A stretch of 64,000 bases of DNA, taken from the NCBI RefSeq assembly GCF_000004075.3, contig NC_026658.2, forward strand, positions 14,310,075 to 14,374,074, in the 5' to 3' direction. This DNA is from Cucumis sativus. Taxonomy: Eukaryota; Streptophyta; Magnoliopsida; Cucurbitales; Cucurbitaceae. Made by a program: the position numbers and the translations under genes. This document shows, piece after piece, positions 36,806 through 46,890 of this stretch. Each line of letters begins with the position of its first letter. The stretch's first letter is position 1. The notes below the pieces were generated by a model that saw only the letters and a program-made list of their open reading frames with translations, searched no databases and was not told the DNA's origin.

Positions 36806-39033
36806 ATGCCGATTCGGTGTACTCTGAATTTCAGAGTGTCAGCATTTTTTCTTCTTGTTTCGACATTCCTGAGTTGCCATTCAGGTAAAGTTTGTTCCAA
36901 ATAGATATAAAATTGTGGTTTATTTGTTTCTGTTATTGCTTCGATTTGGTTTTTGTGTTTGTTGTTATTTGCAATTTTGAAGTTGGGGATTGAATATTGG
37001 AATGATTTCAGAGGGTGCAGAATCGGCTGTTGTTACGCTTGATTCCATTGTAATATACAAGACGCACGAGTGGTTAGCCGCGAAACCGACTGTTTATTTT
37101 CATTGTCAAGGGGGAAATAGGACGACATTGCCTGATGTACAGAAAGAGCATGTTTTATATAGCTTCAATGGTGAAGAATCATGGCAGGTTTGTGGTATTT
37201 CAATGAGTTCGTTGTGAACAGTTTTTTAGCTTCCCCAAGCTTTTCTTCTTTTCCTGTCAACTTTATTTGGTGTTCTAATTTCACTTGAACGAGCTAGGGT
37301 ATGTTTAGGAGTTGGTCATTTTTCTGGAGCTCAAAATTATGCCGTTGTATCATTCAAAATCAATTTAATGTTTGATATTACATCAGCATTCAATTTGATT
37401 TTGAATAATTCATAGCATATTTTAAATTGTTTTATCCAGAGAAGAAAAGCACGTTTTAGAGTTTTGTAGTGATTTTAAGCATGGATAAATTGACTTGGAC
37501 CAATTACTTAGGGCACGTTTGAAAATGATTTATACTTTTATTAGATTTAAATTTAAAATTACTTCCAAACAGACTTTACAACCATTTCAAAATCACTTTC
37601 AAACATGCCTAAAGAACAAAAAACCTTGTGGAACCAGATTGTCCTGTTTGCTTCTAATTATGTAATGATTGAAGTTCTTCACACAAATTGGATTATAGCA
37701 TAGCTATAGAACAGGAGTCGATGTTTCAGTGAAAACAAAGACGTTTTGGACTCTTTGTGTAGAAAAAAACTTGATCAAAGTATTGAGGGCGAGGAATTAT
37801 GTTCTGGTGTCTCTATGGAGAGATAAAAGGGGATTGCATACAACATACACACTAACAAATGGCAATATTTACCATTATTGATTTGGTTCCAATATTGAAA
37901 TACTATCTCTGTGTTTTCAGCCATTGACTGAATTTAAAAGCAAAAAGTGTAAGCGATGTGGGTTCTATGAAGAGGACAGTATTAAATCTGATGATGTATT
38001 TGAAGAATGGGAGTTTTGTCCATCTGATTTTACAGCTCCTGCTGGAAAATATGTACGATTCAATCCAAAAGAGTTCAATGCCACTTTTCTATGCTTGAAG
38101 TGCACAGCATATTCCAATGGTGAGTTGTAATATACTATAGTTTACTACCCTGCGCTTAGATGAATTAATATTGCACGCCATACAACGAATTAAGAGCCTG
38201 TGTAGATTGCCTTTCTAATCATATAGAAAAATAATTCCAAGTGCTTAAGAGCATGTTTGATATTACCATCATACAGCATATTCCAATGTGTTGAAATTGA
38301 CTTTCTAAGTCTGCCAATCTAAACATTGGCCCTAAGTGGAGATTTCAACTGCTTATGATCTGAGAATTTGGTGAGTTATAAAGTTCTGAAGAAATTTGTT
38401 CCCTTCTAAACTGATGATCATATTTCCTTCATCTACTAATGATGTTCCTCCTGGCATTTACATACTTCTACATTTTGAAATGTCAACAGCAAATCCCCTT
38501 GCTCGTTTGCTATCTTGGATATTTGAGTTGTTTTACATGGATGTAAACGTAGCTCTGTTGTTTTTAGAAACCTTCAAATTCTGCACCTCTTGTTTTCTTT
38601 TAATTTTGCCTCTTTTACTTAGATTAGATTAGATTAGATTAATGCAACTATATAATTCACAATTTCGGAGGGAACACGCAGAGAATATTTAGTCTTGTGC
38701 TTACTGCTTCTTTAATTATTTTGGACGAATTTGTGACTGTGGCTCTACCGACCTGTCCATGTGTTCTTTTCCAAAATTGGTTACTTGATTATTGCAGTTA
38801 CCAGTACAAGTTCCAGTACAAGTTCGATTACGGATGGGGGAGAAAAGGGAATGCAGTCTGCTATAATCATAGTCATCAGTATAGTGGCTTCCGTCGTGTT
38901 GATTATTGGTATGGTGGTTGGTTACAAATATTGGCAAAAAAAGAGAAGACAGCAAGATCAAGCCAGGTTTCTAAAGCTTTTTGAAGATGGGGATGACATT
39001 GAAGATGAATTGGGCCTTAGCGATGTAATTTGA
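36806..39033 (+). CDS. Type I single-pass membrane protein, unknown function
   Basis: Exons 36806-36884, 37012-37187, 37921-38119 and 38798-39033 give 690 nt (229 aa), all phases matching. Residues 1-26 form a signal peptide (LNFRVSAFFLLVSTFLSCHS). The luminal part (27 to about 165) has two Cys-x2-Cys pairs, CKRCGFYEED and CLKCTAY, plus single cysteines in VYFHCQGG and WEFCPSDF, so disulfides are likely. It includes an NRT glycosylation sequon. A Thr/Ser-rich stalk follows, then one TM helix (SAIIIVISIVASVVLIIGMVV, about 172-192). The basic cytosolic start KYWQKKRRQQD leads to an acidic end (FEDGDDIEDELGLSDVI). I believe it belongs to a conserved plant family but cannot name it. It would act in the secretory pathway or plasma membrane. 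Confidence 0.85.
37508..37613. mobile_element. Short MITE-like element in an intron
   Basis: The left end TTAGGGCACGTTTGAAAA and the right end, read in reverse as TTTAGGCATGTTTGAAAG, form inverted repeats of about 24 bp with four mismatches. The element is only about 106 bp long and lies in intron 2 of the type I membrane-protein gene. A possible second, decayed relative lies at about 38247-38335 in intron 3. Confidence 0.65.
38619..38641. repeat. (AGATT)n microsatellite
   Basis: Four to five pentamer units in intron 3 of the membrane-protein gene. Confidence 0.8.
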
Positions 39034-39384
39034 GAGTTGGTATACTAAAAGAAAAAGATACGAATGTACAGAAACACTCTTTTATGTTATTATTATTATT
39101 CTTTTCAAACACATTCAAATAGAAAAATTCAAACAGTTGGCCTCTTCGTTAGAGGCATTAACAACACATTTTGTGTAATCTTTCAGTTACCTTTGGGATA
39201 GAATAGAAATAACATCATAAAGTTTCTGCATTATTCTTCTAATCAATGTCTGGATTTTGTATACTTTGATATAATAAAATCGGGAAAACTTGTTATTATT
39301 TCTGGTAAAAGAACATTTGAAAAGAAATAAAGAACTCTGATTACATTGCATTCTTGATGAAAAGTAAAAAATGATATGGCAGTG
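39034..39384. other. Shared 3' flank of convergent genes
   Basis: 350 bp between the stop codons of two convergent genes. It contains an ATT repeat and AATAAA-like words on both strands (for example near 39277), consistent with both 3' UTRs. Transcripts may overlap. Confidence 0.6.
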
Positions 39385-39855
39385 TCAATACCCAAGGATG
39401 GCTTCTAGGAGTGCCAAAGCATCTGATCTGCAGTCATTTTCAGGTGTCAATTCTTGCCCATTACGTTCCTGACCTTGCTCATCTTCCCCAATTCCAAACC
39501 AAAACCGAAGGCAATCCCAAGAAAATTCATAGTACAAGTTTCTAGAATCACCATTATAATCCTCAAGTTGATTCTCATTCTGGTAAAGAATGAGTTCTGT
39601 TGTACTCTCGTTTATGCAACCATTTTGATTGCCATAAAGGTATTCGCAATTGAAGAAGAGATCGGTGGGGTTGACTTCATTCGACGACCATCCATAACAA
39701 CTGTGGTAAGCCTGTTCACTCTCAGGGTTGTCTCCAATTGGGTCTCCATCAGACTGGTGTTGGCTCATGAAACCGAACTCCGGTATGTCATAGCCGTTTG
39801 CATTTAGCATGAGCAGCCCAATGGAGTCGGAGCCATTGTAAATCATATCTGACAT
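39385..39855 (-). CDS. Acidic orphan protein, 156 aa
   Basis: A single open frame from an ATG at 39855. It is rich in Asn, Asp, Glu, Tyr and Ser. Phrases such as FFNCEYLYGNQNGC, YYEFSWDCLRFWFGIGEDE and DALALLEAILGY suggest real coding sequence with several aromatic patches. No signal peptide, TM segment or known motif is seen. Composition is richer than the flanks, and the plus-strand shadow frame reads poorly. A transcribed leader may extend to about 40560, where the minus strand has non-AT-rich sequence. The family is unknown to me; it may be lineage-specific. Confidence 0.55.
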   Translation of the reverse strand: MSDMIYNGSDSIGLLMLNANGYDIPEFGFMSQHQSDGDPIGDNPESEQAYHSCYGWSSNEVNPTDLFFNCEYLYGNQNGCINESTTELILYQNENQLEDYNGDSRNLYYEFSWDCLRFWFGIGEDEQGQERNGQELTPENDCRSDALALLEAILGY

Positions 39856-41466
39856 TCAAAGCTCTGACAAGGCCACACTATGACAATGGGTATGCTCTTA
39901 GATTACCTGTTATATATAAACTTGGAAAGGAGAAAAAAGAGAACCATATTTGTAGTGGATTCCATTCTAATCTAAAAAAACATATTCTCTTCAAAATCAC
40001 TATATAAGCTATTCTATATATAGATTCTGGTATATGGAAACTTACAAGATATTCAACACTATTACCTCATTTTCTTTTTCTTCTTTCAACCATTCAATGT
40101 GAAATAATGCGAAATATTGTTCATTTCCATCTAGAAAAACATTCGTACAATCTCCTTACACTGTACTAAGACACGGGGCGTACGTTCTAACATCTTTTAG
40201 AACATCTTTGAAGTAAGGGATGGATTAAGATATCCAACATTTTTAGCTTACCCAAGAGAATATTCTTAACAGCTTTATTCAGGGGGAAGGGTAAAAGGCA
40301 TAAAAATATATATAAAAAAAAGGGAAAGGTATAACCATGTTAGTTGTCAAAGCATCTTTATCTAATTCCTTTCACTGAGAGTGAAGAAGAAGAAAGTAAT
40401 TTGCCTCCAACTGCGGGATAAGAATTCCTTTTCCTCTTAGCTTTCTAGTAGAGAAGAGAATAGAGATATTCTTTGTGCAGACCGTCTCCATAGTGCCTAT
40501 CATGTGGCATGCACCATTTCTCTTATCGTCTGAAGTGCAGTGTTATATTGAAGCTTGCTCCTTGAGACCCTGAACATGCACTGCACGAATTTGTGTTAGT
40601 ACATCATTTTATGGCTTCAAATTTCAACAATATTTGACTTCATTTTATAAATGTGCCGAATCGAAAATGGGAACATAAGGACATGTTTGGAAGTAATGTT
40701 GAAATGATTAATCTCACTTTTGTTATGTTCAAAATCTATATGAAAGTGACTTATATAATTGTAAAATCAAATAAGAAATGATTTTGAATGATTTAAGACA
40801 TGTTGCGAAACAATTTTGAGAATGACAAGAATGATTTGATCAATTTTAAAATCTGCTTGGTTTGCAGTTTTATACATGATTTAAACAAAAGAAGGATCCT
40901 CTTTCCTTGCGTCTATAATCCTTCACACCATGTTTGTAGAAATGAACAGGTTGTTAAGAATTTGTGAGTGAATGAATAGTAGAGTAATTATTGTTGTGTT
41001 GTTCAGTGATTTTAGAAGGAATACAACTTTATCCTTTGTGAAAAGTAATATTTTTACGTAAACACGCAAGGTTACAAGAAAAATTACCTTTTAAAAAATG
41101 TCTACTTTTACAAATCTTTTATTCTCTCCCTCCTCCTATTGGTGTCCTACTTTGTGATGAATCAAGGATAACCAAGGAGGTTTTGCTGAGTCTATACTGT
41201 GTTTTGGCTAGTCTGTCATTGATTCCACACGTGAAGTTTTAAGGCCATCCATTAAATGTTAAGTTTGTTGTGATGTTATGTTTGTATGGACAAAAGTTTC
41301 CAATCAACCCTATACATTGGTGATTTAAGATGATCGGTAGGGAAAGTACAAAGGATGATGATATTCTATGCAATTCCAAATTTTCAATCAACATAAAAGC
41401 ATGTTATAAGAATACTTGAAATTATCCATGAGAAAGATATATGACCTTTGAGCCTTTTACACAGAT
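39856..41466. other. Intergenic region or leader of the orphan gene
   Basis: The stretch 40330-40580 has higher GC than its surroundings and could be a leader exon of the 39385-39855 gene, but no frame supports coding. A decayed relative of the GGCATGTTTGG-type MITE begins at about 40680 (GGACATGTTTGGAAGTAATG). The rest is unremarkable. Confidence 0.45.
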
Positions 41467-42705
41467 TCAAGAGCTTTGAACTGCTTTGTTGAAGTTTTCC
41501 AATTCCTTAGAGGAGAAACCATAGATTGCTTTTATAGTGTCCCTGCAGCTACTGAAGAAAAGATGAAGAATTAGCCAAACCATAGCATTTACAAGAATTT
41601 GGTAATCCTAGAAAGCATTGAGGCTTTCCCTAGCGACTTTAGTAGGACTTCAGTTGATTTAAAAGTGAAAATAGTTATAAATTACAATGAAGGTTTAAAT
41701 TAATTCACTTGTGAAAGTTTAAGGTTCAAATAGATGCAATGTTGGTTTTTGATCCAAACCAGGTAAGGGGTGTAAATTATTTTTTTCATTCCTCTTAATT
41801 TTCTAAGCTTGTTCTCCCTTTTATCCCAGTTATTCTACAACTTAGCTTTTCGAAGTTTGAATATTACTTTCGTCTCTTTGTGGTTGAATTTAGTCCTTAA
41901 TTTTGTACATTTGATCAACGTACTCCAGTTGAAAGTAGAGACCTTAAATCAAAGTGCTGCGGGCATCTACTCGCACCTTTCATTGAGTTCGAACGTTTAA
42001 ATTCTTACTAAAAAAGCATTATAACTACCCTTAAACTTGAATTATCAAAAAGCAAAATTAAAGATAACAAGGTTTTATGAGAAGACCTGCAAGCAGCCTT
42101 ATTGAACTTGTTTTCTTTGATTCCATATAACTTCTCAAACACAGGAGACTCTACCCGGCAAAAATAAGGGCGATCTGTGAAAATTAATGGAGAATAGTTA
42201 GGATATATACATAAACCTCATGTTTCATGTACAGCATTAGAAATCACAACTGGAAGCTGCAGATGGCTAAAACTTACCGGCATAAATGGAGCATTTACGC
42301 GTGGTCTTCTCGTAGTGAATGCACCATCCATCTACGCCAATCAAGCTTTTATAGAGCTGAAATTCATAAAGTAAAATATCTATATCAATCTATTCTGAGA
42401 AATCACAGTATAATGCTAGAAGAATTCCAGCTGAGATTTAATTCCGATGATGAAATGAATTGAAGAACCTCTATGTCGGAAGTATTCTGGAAGATTTCCT
42501 CAGGCGCGGCAAAGGACGGGCCCTTGGCGAGCTTGCAGCAGGCACCGCACCCCTCGATGCACTGCCATAATTCCTCCTTTCGTTTTCCCCCAAACCCTAC
42601 GTTGATGTTCCGGCCTTGAGTGGTCTTATAATCCTTCGTCTTAGTTTTATGCGGTCGGTGAGCGGCAGTCACGGTGACTCGAGGCGGAGCCACCGCCAGG
42701 TACAT
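41467..42705 (-). CDS. YkgJ-family cysteine-cluster protein (putative metal-binding)
   Basis: Exons in transcript order: 42469-42705, 42278-42356, 42087-42174, 41467-41551. They total 489 nt (162 aa) with phases matching. Residues 1 to about 40 are basic and hydroxylated (VAPPRVTVTAAHRPHKTKTK) and could be an organellar transit peptide. The core has the family's cysteine pattern: WQCIEGCGACCKLAKGPSF, then GWCIHYEK, RKCSIYADRPYFCRVE and AACSSCRDTIKAIYGF. Bacterial members are described as putative Zn- or Fe-chelating proteins; the plant role is unknown. The GTTCTT donor of exon 1 is weak but is the only frame-keeping choice seen. Confidence 0.85.
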
Positions 42706-43653
42706 TGTGTTCGGAGTTTTTAGATAAGCTTCGTCTAAAGACCAAAGTCGACTTTGGATTTTCCTTTTTCATAAAAAGATTTTCCCTATAAAATTTTAAA
42801 TGTTTTCTGGAAAAGAAAATACAACAGTAACAAATTTAAAACTTCTTCTATTTTTTCATAACTCTCTCTCTCTCGTACCTTCTTAATATTACCCGTTTGA
42901 TACTGTGTTTATATATCTATTTACTTGTCATATTTGTAATATACAAATTCTTTCGATAAAAATAGCAAACAAAATATATGATAATTAAATTTGTGTCATT
43001 TATATTTTTAAAATAGTAAATTTAAAAATACTAAATTTGTAAAATAAAAAAGTTAAATTTTTTAATATAAAGCATCAAAAAATATTTTTTTTTTACTAAA
43101 ATAGAGAATAAAAGATTCCAACCATGAACTTTTTGATAGGAAATATATAGTTTAGTCTCTCCACTGTGTGATTGTTAAACTAAAAACATGGATGATAATT
43201 AATGTAAAACAATAAGATTAAAAAAAACTGAACTTTTCGTAGATGCTATGTGTGTTTGCAATGCAACATTTCAAAGTTTTTCAACCAAGAAATAGATTAA
43301 ATATAATAAGCATTCGTTTTTTCATATATAAAAGGAAGTAGAATAGCAAAAACTTTAAAATTTATCAATAATAAAAATTAATAATATCATTGATAAAATT
43401 TAAAATTTTATTATAAAAATATATTTTAAAGTAAGTATGTGGTGTTTGGAGGTCTGAAGTTGAGAATAAAATTGTTGTTAATAACACAGATTAGCCAAGA
43501 CTTTGAAAACTTCATTTATTATTTTAGCTTCTTAAACTCTTTGAGTGTATTTTCAATTAATTATTTTAGCTCAGTAAACTGTTTTGAGTGTATTTTCAGC
43601 TTTATAAATTCTAGATATACCTAAAGCTAGCTATGTCTTAATTCATAAGTAAA

Positions 43654-43679
43654 CTTTGCATACTTTGCATACTTTGCAT
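43654..43679. repeat. (ACTTTGCAT)3 tandem repeat
   Basis: Three near-exact copies of a 9-bp unit containing TTTGCAT in intergenic DNA. Confidence 0.85.
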
Positions 43680-44814
43680 GTGCTTGACCTTTTTAAAGAG
43701 TGAAATCTGGAAAACCCAGAAAGTGACCATGAAGAAGTCGAATTTCGAAATTCAACAAAGTTTGACCTTTGAATGGACATTATTTTCAATTCTATTGGGA
43801 TTTAAAAAACAAGAAATGAAGCATTTCACAGTCCATCTAAAGTAGTTTTGGAAATCTTCTCAAATTTTACTATAAACAGATTTTTTTCTCTATAATTGAT
43901 TTTTACAACGAATCTTATTTACATTAGCTTAATTAGTTTTAATGATCAAGAAACTTGTCTTGAAATAACCCAATACTAAAACAAGGAAGACGATAAATTC
44001 CCTTCTATTTTATGCATATACTTACTATCCCTAAATATAACCTTATTTATCTATACATTTATAAAAGCTTCAACCAAACAACCCTAGGATGGTTAGAAAC
44101 ACTCCTGATTTGGAATAAGAATTAGTAGTATTAGTGTTGGAAAAATCCAGAGAATATCTTCCCTTAGAAGTTGGAATGTTGTTTCATACCAATTCAAGAT
44201 ACAATGGATAATTCTTTTCTTGTATAACTACAGAAGATAAATCAAAGCATAATCCAATGTTCACACCTACGTGATGTAGTTAAATTCAAAGCCTAAATAA
44301 TAGACAAGGAGGTAAAAAGTACAATTATTCAATTTGTAGTTCAACCTAACATTTTCCTCCCTTGCCCTTTTCCACATATTAAGAAATAAGATTTCCAGAT
44401 ACACGGTAAGATTTAGACGAAGTTTATCAAGGACAATAGCAACGAACATCCATCTATCTTTGTGTAATTGATACGACCTTATATCCTAACAGTCGAGCTT
44501 TGAATTTCCAACCTTAAATTATTGAACTAAAAAGGAAAAAAAGCATCAACTCCTCCTCTTGCTTGTTCTTACCTAAATATGGCCTCAAACATAGAAAGAC
44601 GAAAAATGATTTTAACAGTAAAAACTTGTTTCAGAAATTATTCTAGCTAATAACCACCAACCCAGTGGCCACACCGACCATTTATGGAAGAAAACAAGAA
44701 CAATTTTCAGCTCAAATAAAACAAACAAAAGAACTCCGCAGAATGGGAAAAACTCTATGAAGAGCAAAATAAAATACTTTCCACACCACCAAGAATCTGC
44801 ACCCGAAAGAGATT

Positions 44815-45003
44815 AGGGGTATGTTTGAGAGTGATTTTGAATGGATGGGATAAAATCCATTTTGACATGACATACTTTAAATCAAGATGATACGAGAGAT
44901 GGTGTTTAAAGGAGATAAACCAAAAATTAAATTGAGTTTAAAAGGATTAAAGTCGCGTTCGAGAGTGATTTTGAATGTAAAATTACTCCCAAACATGCCT
45001 TCA
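44815..45003. mobile_element. MITE-like element, GGCATGTTTGGGAGT ends
   Basis: The left end GGGGTATGTTTGAGAGTGAT and the right end, read in reverse as GAAGGCATGTTTGGGAGTAA, form inverted repeats. An internal direct copy of GAGAGTGATTTTGAATG sits near the right end, suggesting a nested or rearranged copy. No coding capacity. It is the same type as the element at 37508-37613. Confidence 0.65.
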
Positions 45004-45573
45004 AGGGGAAAAATTAAAAGAGAAGCCAAACTAGGAAATAACAAGCACACATAGTATTGTAAAACAAAAGGAAGTTAGAGATAGAAGTTAAGGATTATAT
45101 AGATACCACTTCCTACAGCAAGCAACAAAAAGGCCATTTGGCTTTGTTAACTTCCCCTGCAACTACAAATTTGATAGACCCAATGAATTCTCGACCACGA
45201 GTGTGACCAAAAGTTAACCAAATTGCCTGCTAATTCATGATTTCCAACCATAAGAAGGAAAAGAAGAAGAAGATAGCAACAGAGGAACAGAATAAAGAGG
45301 CTTTCAACATTTCATGTTTGAGCGAACTCTATAAGTGGCAGTCACTAATAGCATGACATGAAAAATAAACATGGATAACAAAAAGCAGAGAACAATTTCA
45401 AGTTTCTACACGAGTTGAAAGGAGGGCAAAACAAAAAGAAAAAACATCAGCAAAATGAGCAGCAGACCCGACTTCAACAATTTCTATTTGTAAATCAGCT
45501 ATATCACTTGCATTTGTATGGCAGAAGCAAAATATGGCAATAAGAACTAGAAAAATACTCTTCAATACCCATT

Positions 45574-46890
45574 TCAAAGCTCAAATTCTTCGTCCCTCAG
45601 AGCCAACTCTGCAGCTTCTTCTTCTTCCTCGTCGAGAACAAAGTATTCATTTCTCTCAACAGGCCTAAACATATAGAACATCACCATGTAAAAGACAAGG
45701 CTTGCAATCTCCTCAGCTGCATTGCTCACCCATTGATACTTGTATGCTGCAATGGTCTTGAGTGCGAAAACAACAATTCGTGTAAAATACAAATATCCAA
45801 TCACAACAATGTAGAACTGCCTGAAAAGAGTGAGCTTTGCCAAATTCCTTGCAGCCTTCCCATCGGTTTTAGATGTTTCTCTCAGAGATCGAATCGACCA
45901 AACAATGGGGAAAATTATGGCACAGCAACATATGATATCCACCAACAAGAAAACCTGATTCCAAGTGACCCAATCCTTAATAAATGGCCCAGTCTCGCCG
46001 ATCACAACCGAGGCAACATTAGCCAAAACTTGAAGTGGGATCACAATCATCAACACCTTCTTCTCCTTCTCTTGCAAAAACGGCTTCAAAAAGGACCATC
46101 CAGTTCCGATCAAAACAATCACCGTGAAAAGCAAAACAACCCGAATAAACTGAAAGATGTAAAACAACACATCCCAACCATGAGGCGTTCCTGTATTTTT
46201 GACGTAATGCTTATCCTCAGCAGCACAAATGAGATTCAACGCTTTCATCAACAACAATCCACCCATCAACAAGTGGATCCTGTGAACGCTTCGCTTATTC
46301 GTGATACCCGCATAGATCCAAAGCCCTAAGAAGGCAAGATAGGCAAGAGAAAACACAAAATAAAGCGAAGGGAGCTGAGTAAGACCAGCGGAGAGGTAAT
46401 CCTTGGAACCATCGCGGTCCAAATTGAAAACCTCCGTTCGAACCTGCATAGAAACCGATGTTTCCGGGGCACAATTAGCGAAGAAAAGACTGTATTCATT
46501 GGGGGCAGTAACAGGATAAGAATGACTAAACGAGCTCTGTGGTGGGGGAGAGAGATCCCGGAAGGTAAATAGACGTTGGATGTAATGGGAATCAAGAACG
46601 CAAAACTGAGGGTTTTGCTGGATCTCGAGAAGAACCTGAAGAAGCGATTCTTCAGATAAGAGGAAGAATCCAAGACGAGAAGGATCGGTTTCAGCAAGGG
46701 AGGTAGCAACAGCGACGGAACTGACGGAAATGGAGACCTGACCGGTGTGAGTGAAACCAAATTTCTCGAAGAGAATCATGGGACGGTTGTCGGAGGATAT
46801 CTTGAGGGATTTGATCTCGGCGGTGGAGGAGAAGGCTAGGAGGGCGAGAAGGAGGAGGAGGAAAGGGAGGCGGAAGGGTGAGTTCGCCAT
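45574..46890 (-). CDS. GPR107/108 (GOST)-type seven-transmembrane protein
   Basis: A 438-aa intronless protein of the lung-7TM/GOST family; Arabidopsis members were once listed as candidate GPCRs (CAND type). The start is the ATG at 46890 (MANSPFRLPFLLLLLALLAF), a signal peptide ending near STAEIKS. The frame upstream continues but has no ATG nearby. The luminal domain (about 25-180) contains GFFLLSEESLLQVL, NPQFCVLDS and LFFANCAPETSVSM, with a conserved cysteine pair. Seven TM helices run from about residue 183 (LPSLYFVFSLAYLAFLGLW) to about 410 (LVFYMVMFYMFRP), including the family phrases SVHRIHLLMGGLLLMKALNL and HGWDVLFYIFQFIRVVLLF. The C-terminal tail is strongly acidic (LDEEEEEAAEL). 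Animal relatives act in the Golgi/endosomal pathway; signalling activity is unproven. Confidence 0.93.
   Translation of the reverse strand: MANSPFRLPFLLLLLALLAFSSTAEIKSLKISSDNRPMILFEKFGFTHTGQVSISVSSVAVATSLAETDPSRLGFFLLSEESLLQVLLEIQQNPQFCVLDSHYIQRLFTFRDLSPPPQSSFSHSYPVTAPNEYSLFFANCAPETSVSMQVRTEVFNLDRDGSKDYLSAGLTQLPSLYFVFSLAYLAFLGLWIYAGITNKRSVHRIHLLMGGLLLMKALNLICAAEDKHYVKNTGTPHGWDVLFYIFQFIRVVLLFTVIVLIGTGWSFLKPFLQEKEKKVLMIVIPLQVLANVASVVIGETGPFIKDWVTWNQVFLLVDIICCCAIIFPIVWSIRSLRETSKTDGKAARNLAKLTLFRQFYIVVIGYLYFTRIVVFALKTIAAYKYQWVSNAAEEIASLVFYMVMFYMFRPVERNEYFVLDEEEEEAAELALRDEEFEL

Larger units (their letters stand above)
42706..45573. other. Intergenic region between the YkgJ-like and GOST-like genes
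   Basis: AT-rich with no gene. It contains a duplicated 40-bp block (43519-43558 and 43560-43601, with TTGAGTGTATTTTCA in each), a nonamer run (ACTTTGCAT x3, 43654-43679) and an inverted-repeat element at 44815-45003. The last 500 bp are probably 3' UTR of the GOST-like gene. Confidence 0.6.

Noticed and set aside
45733-46760. Long frames on the plus strand and in another minus frame across the GOST-like gene
   Set aside because: They are shadows of the 438-aa intronless coding frame; their products have no domain sense.
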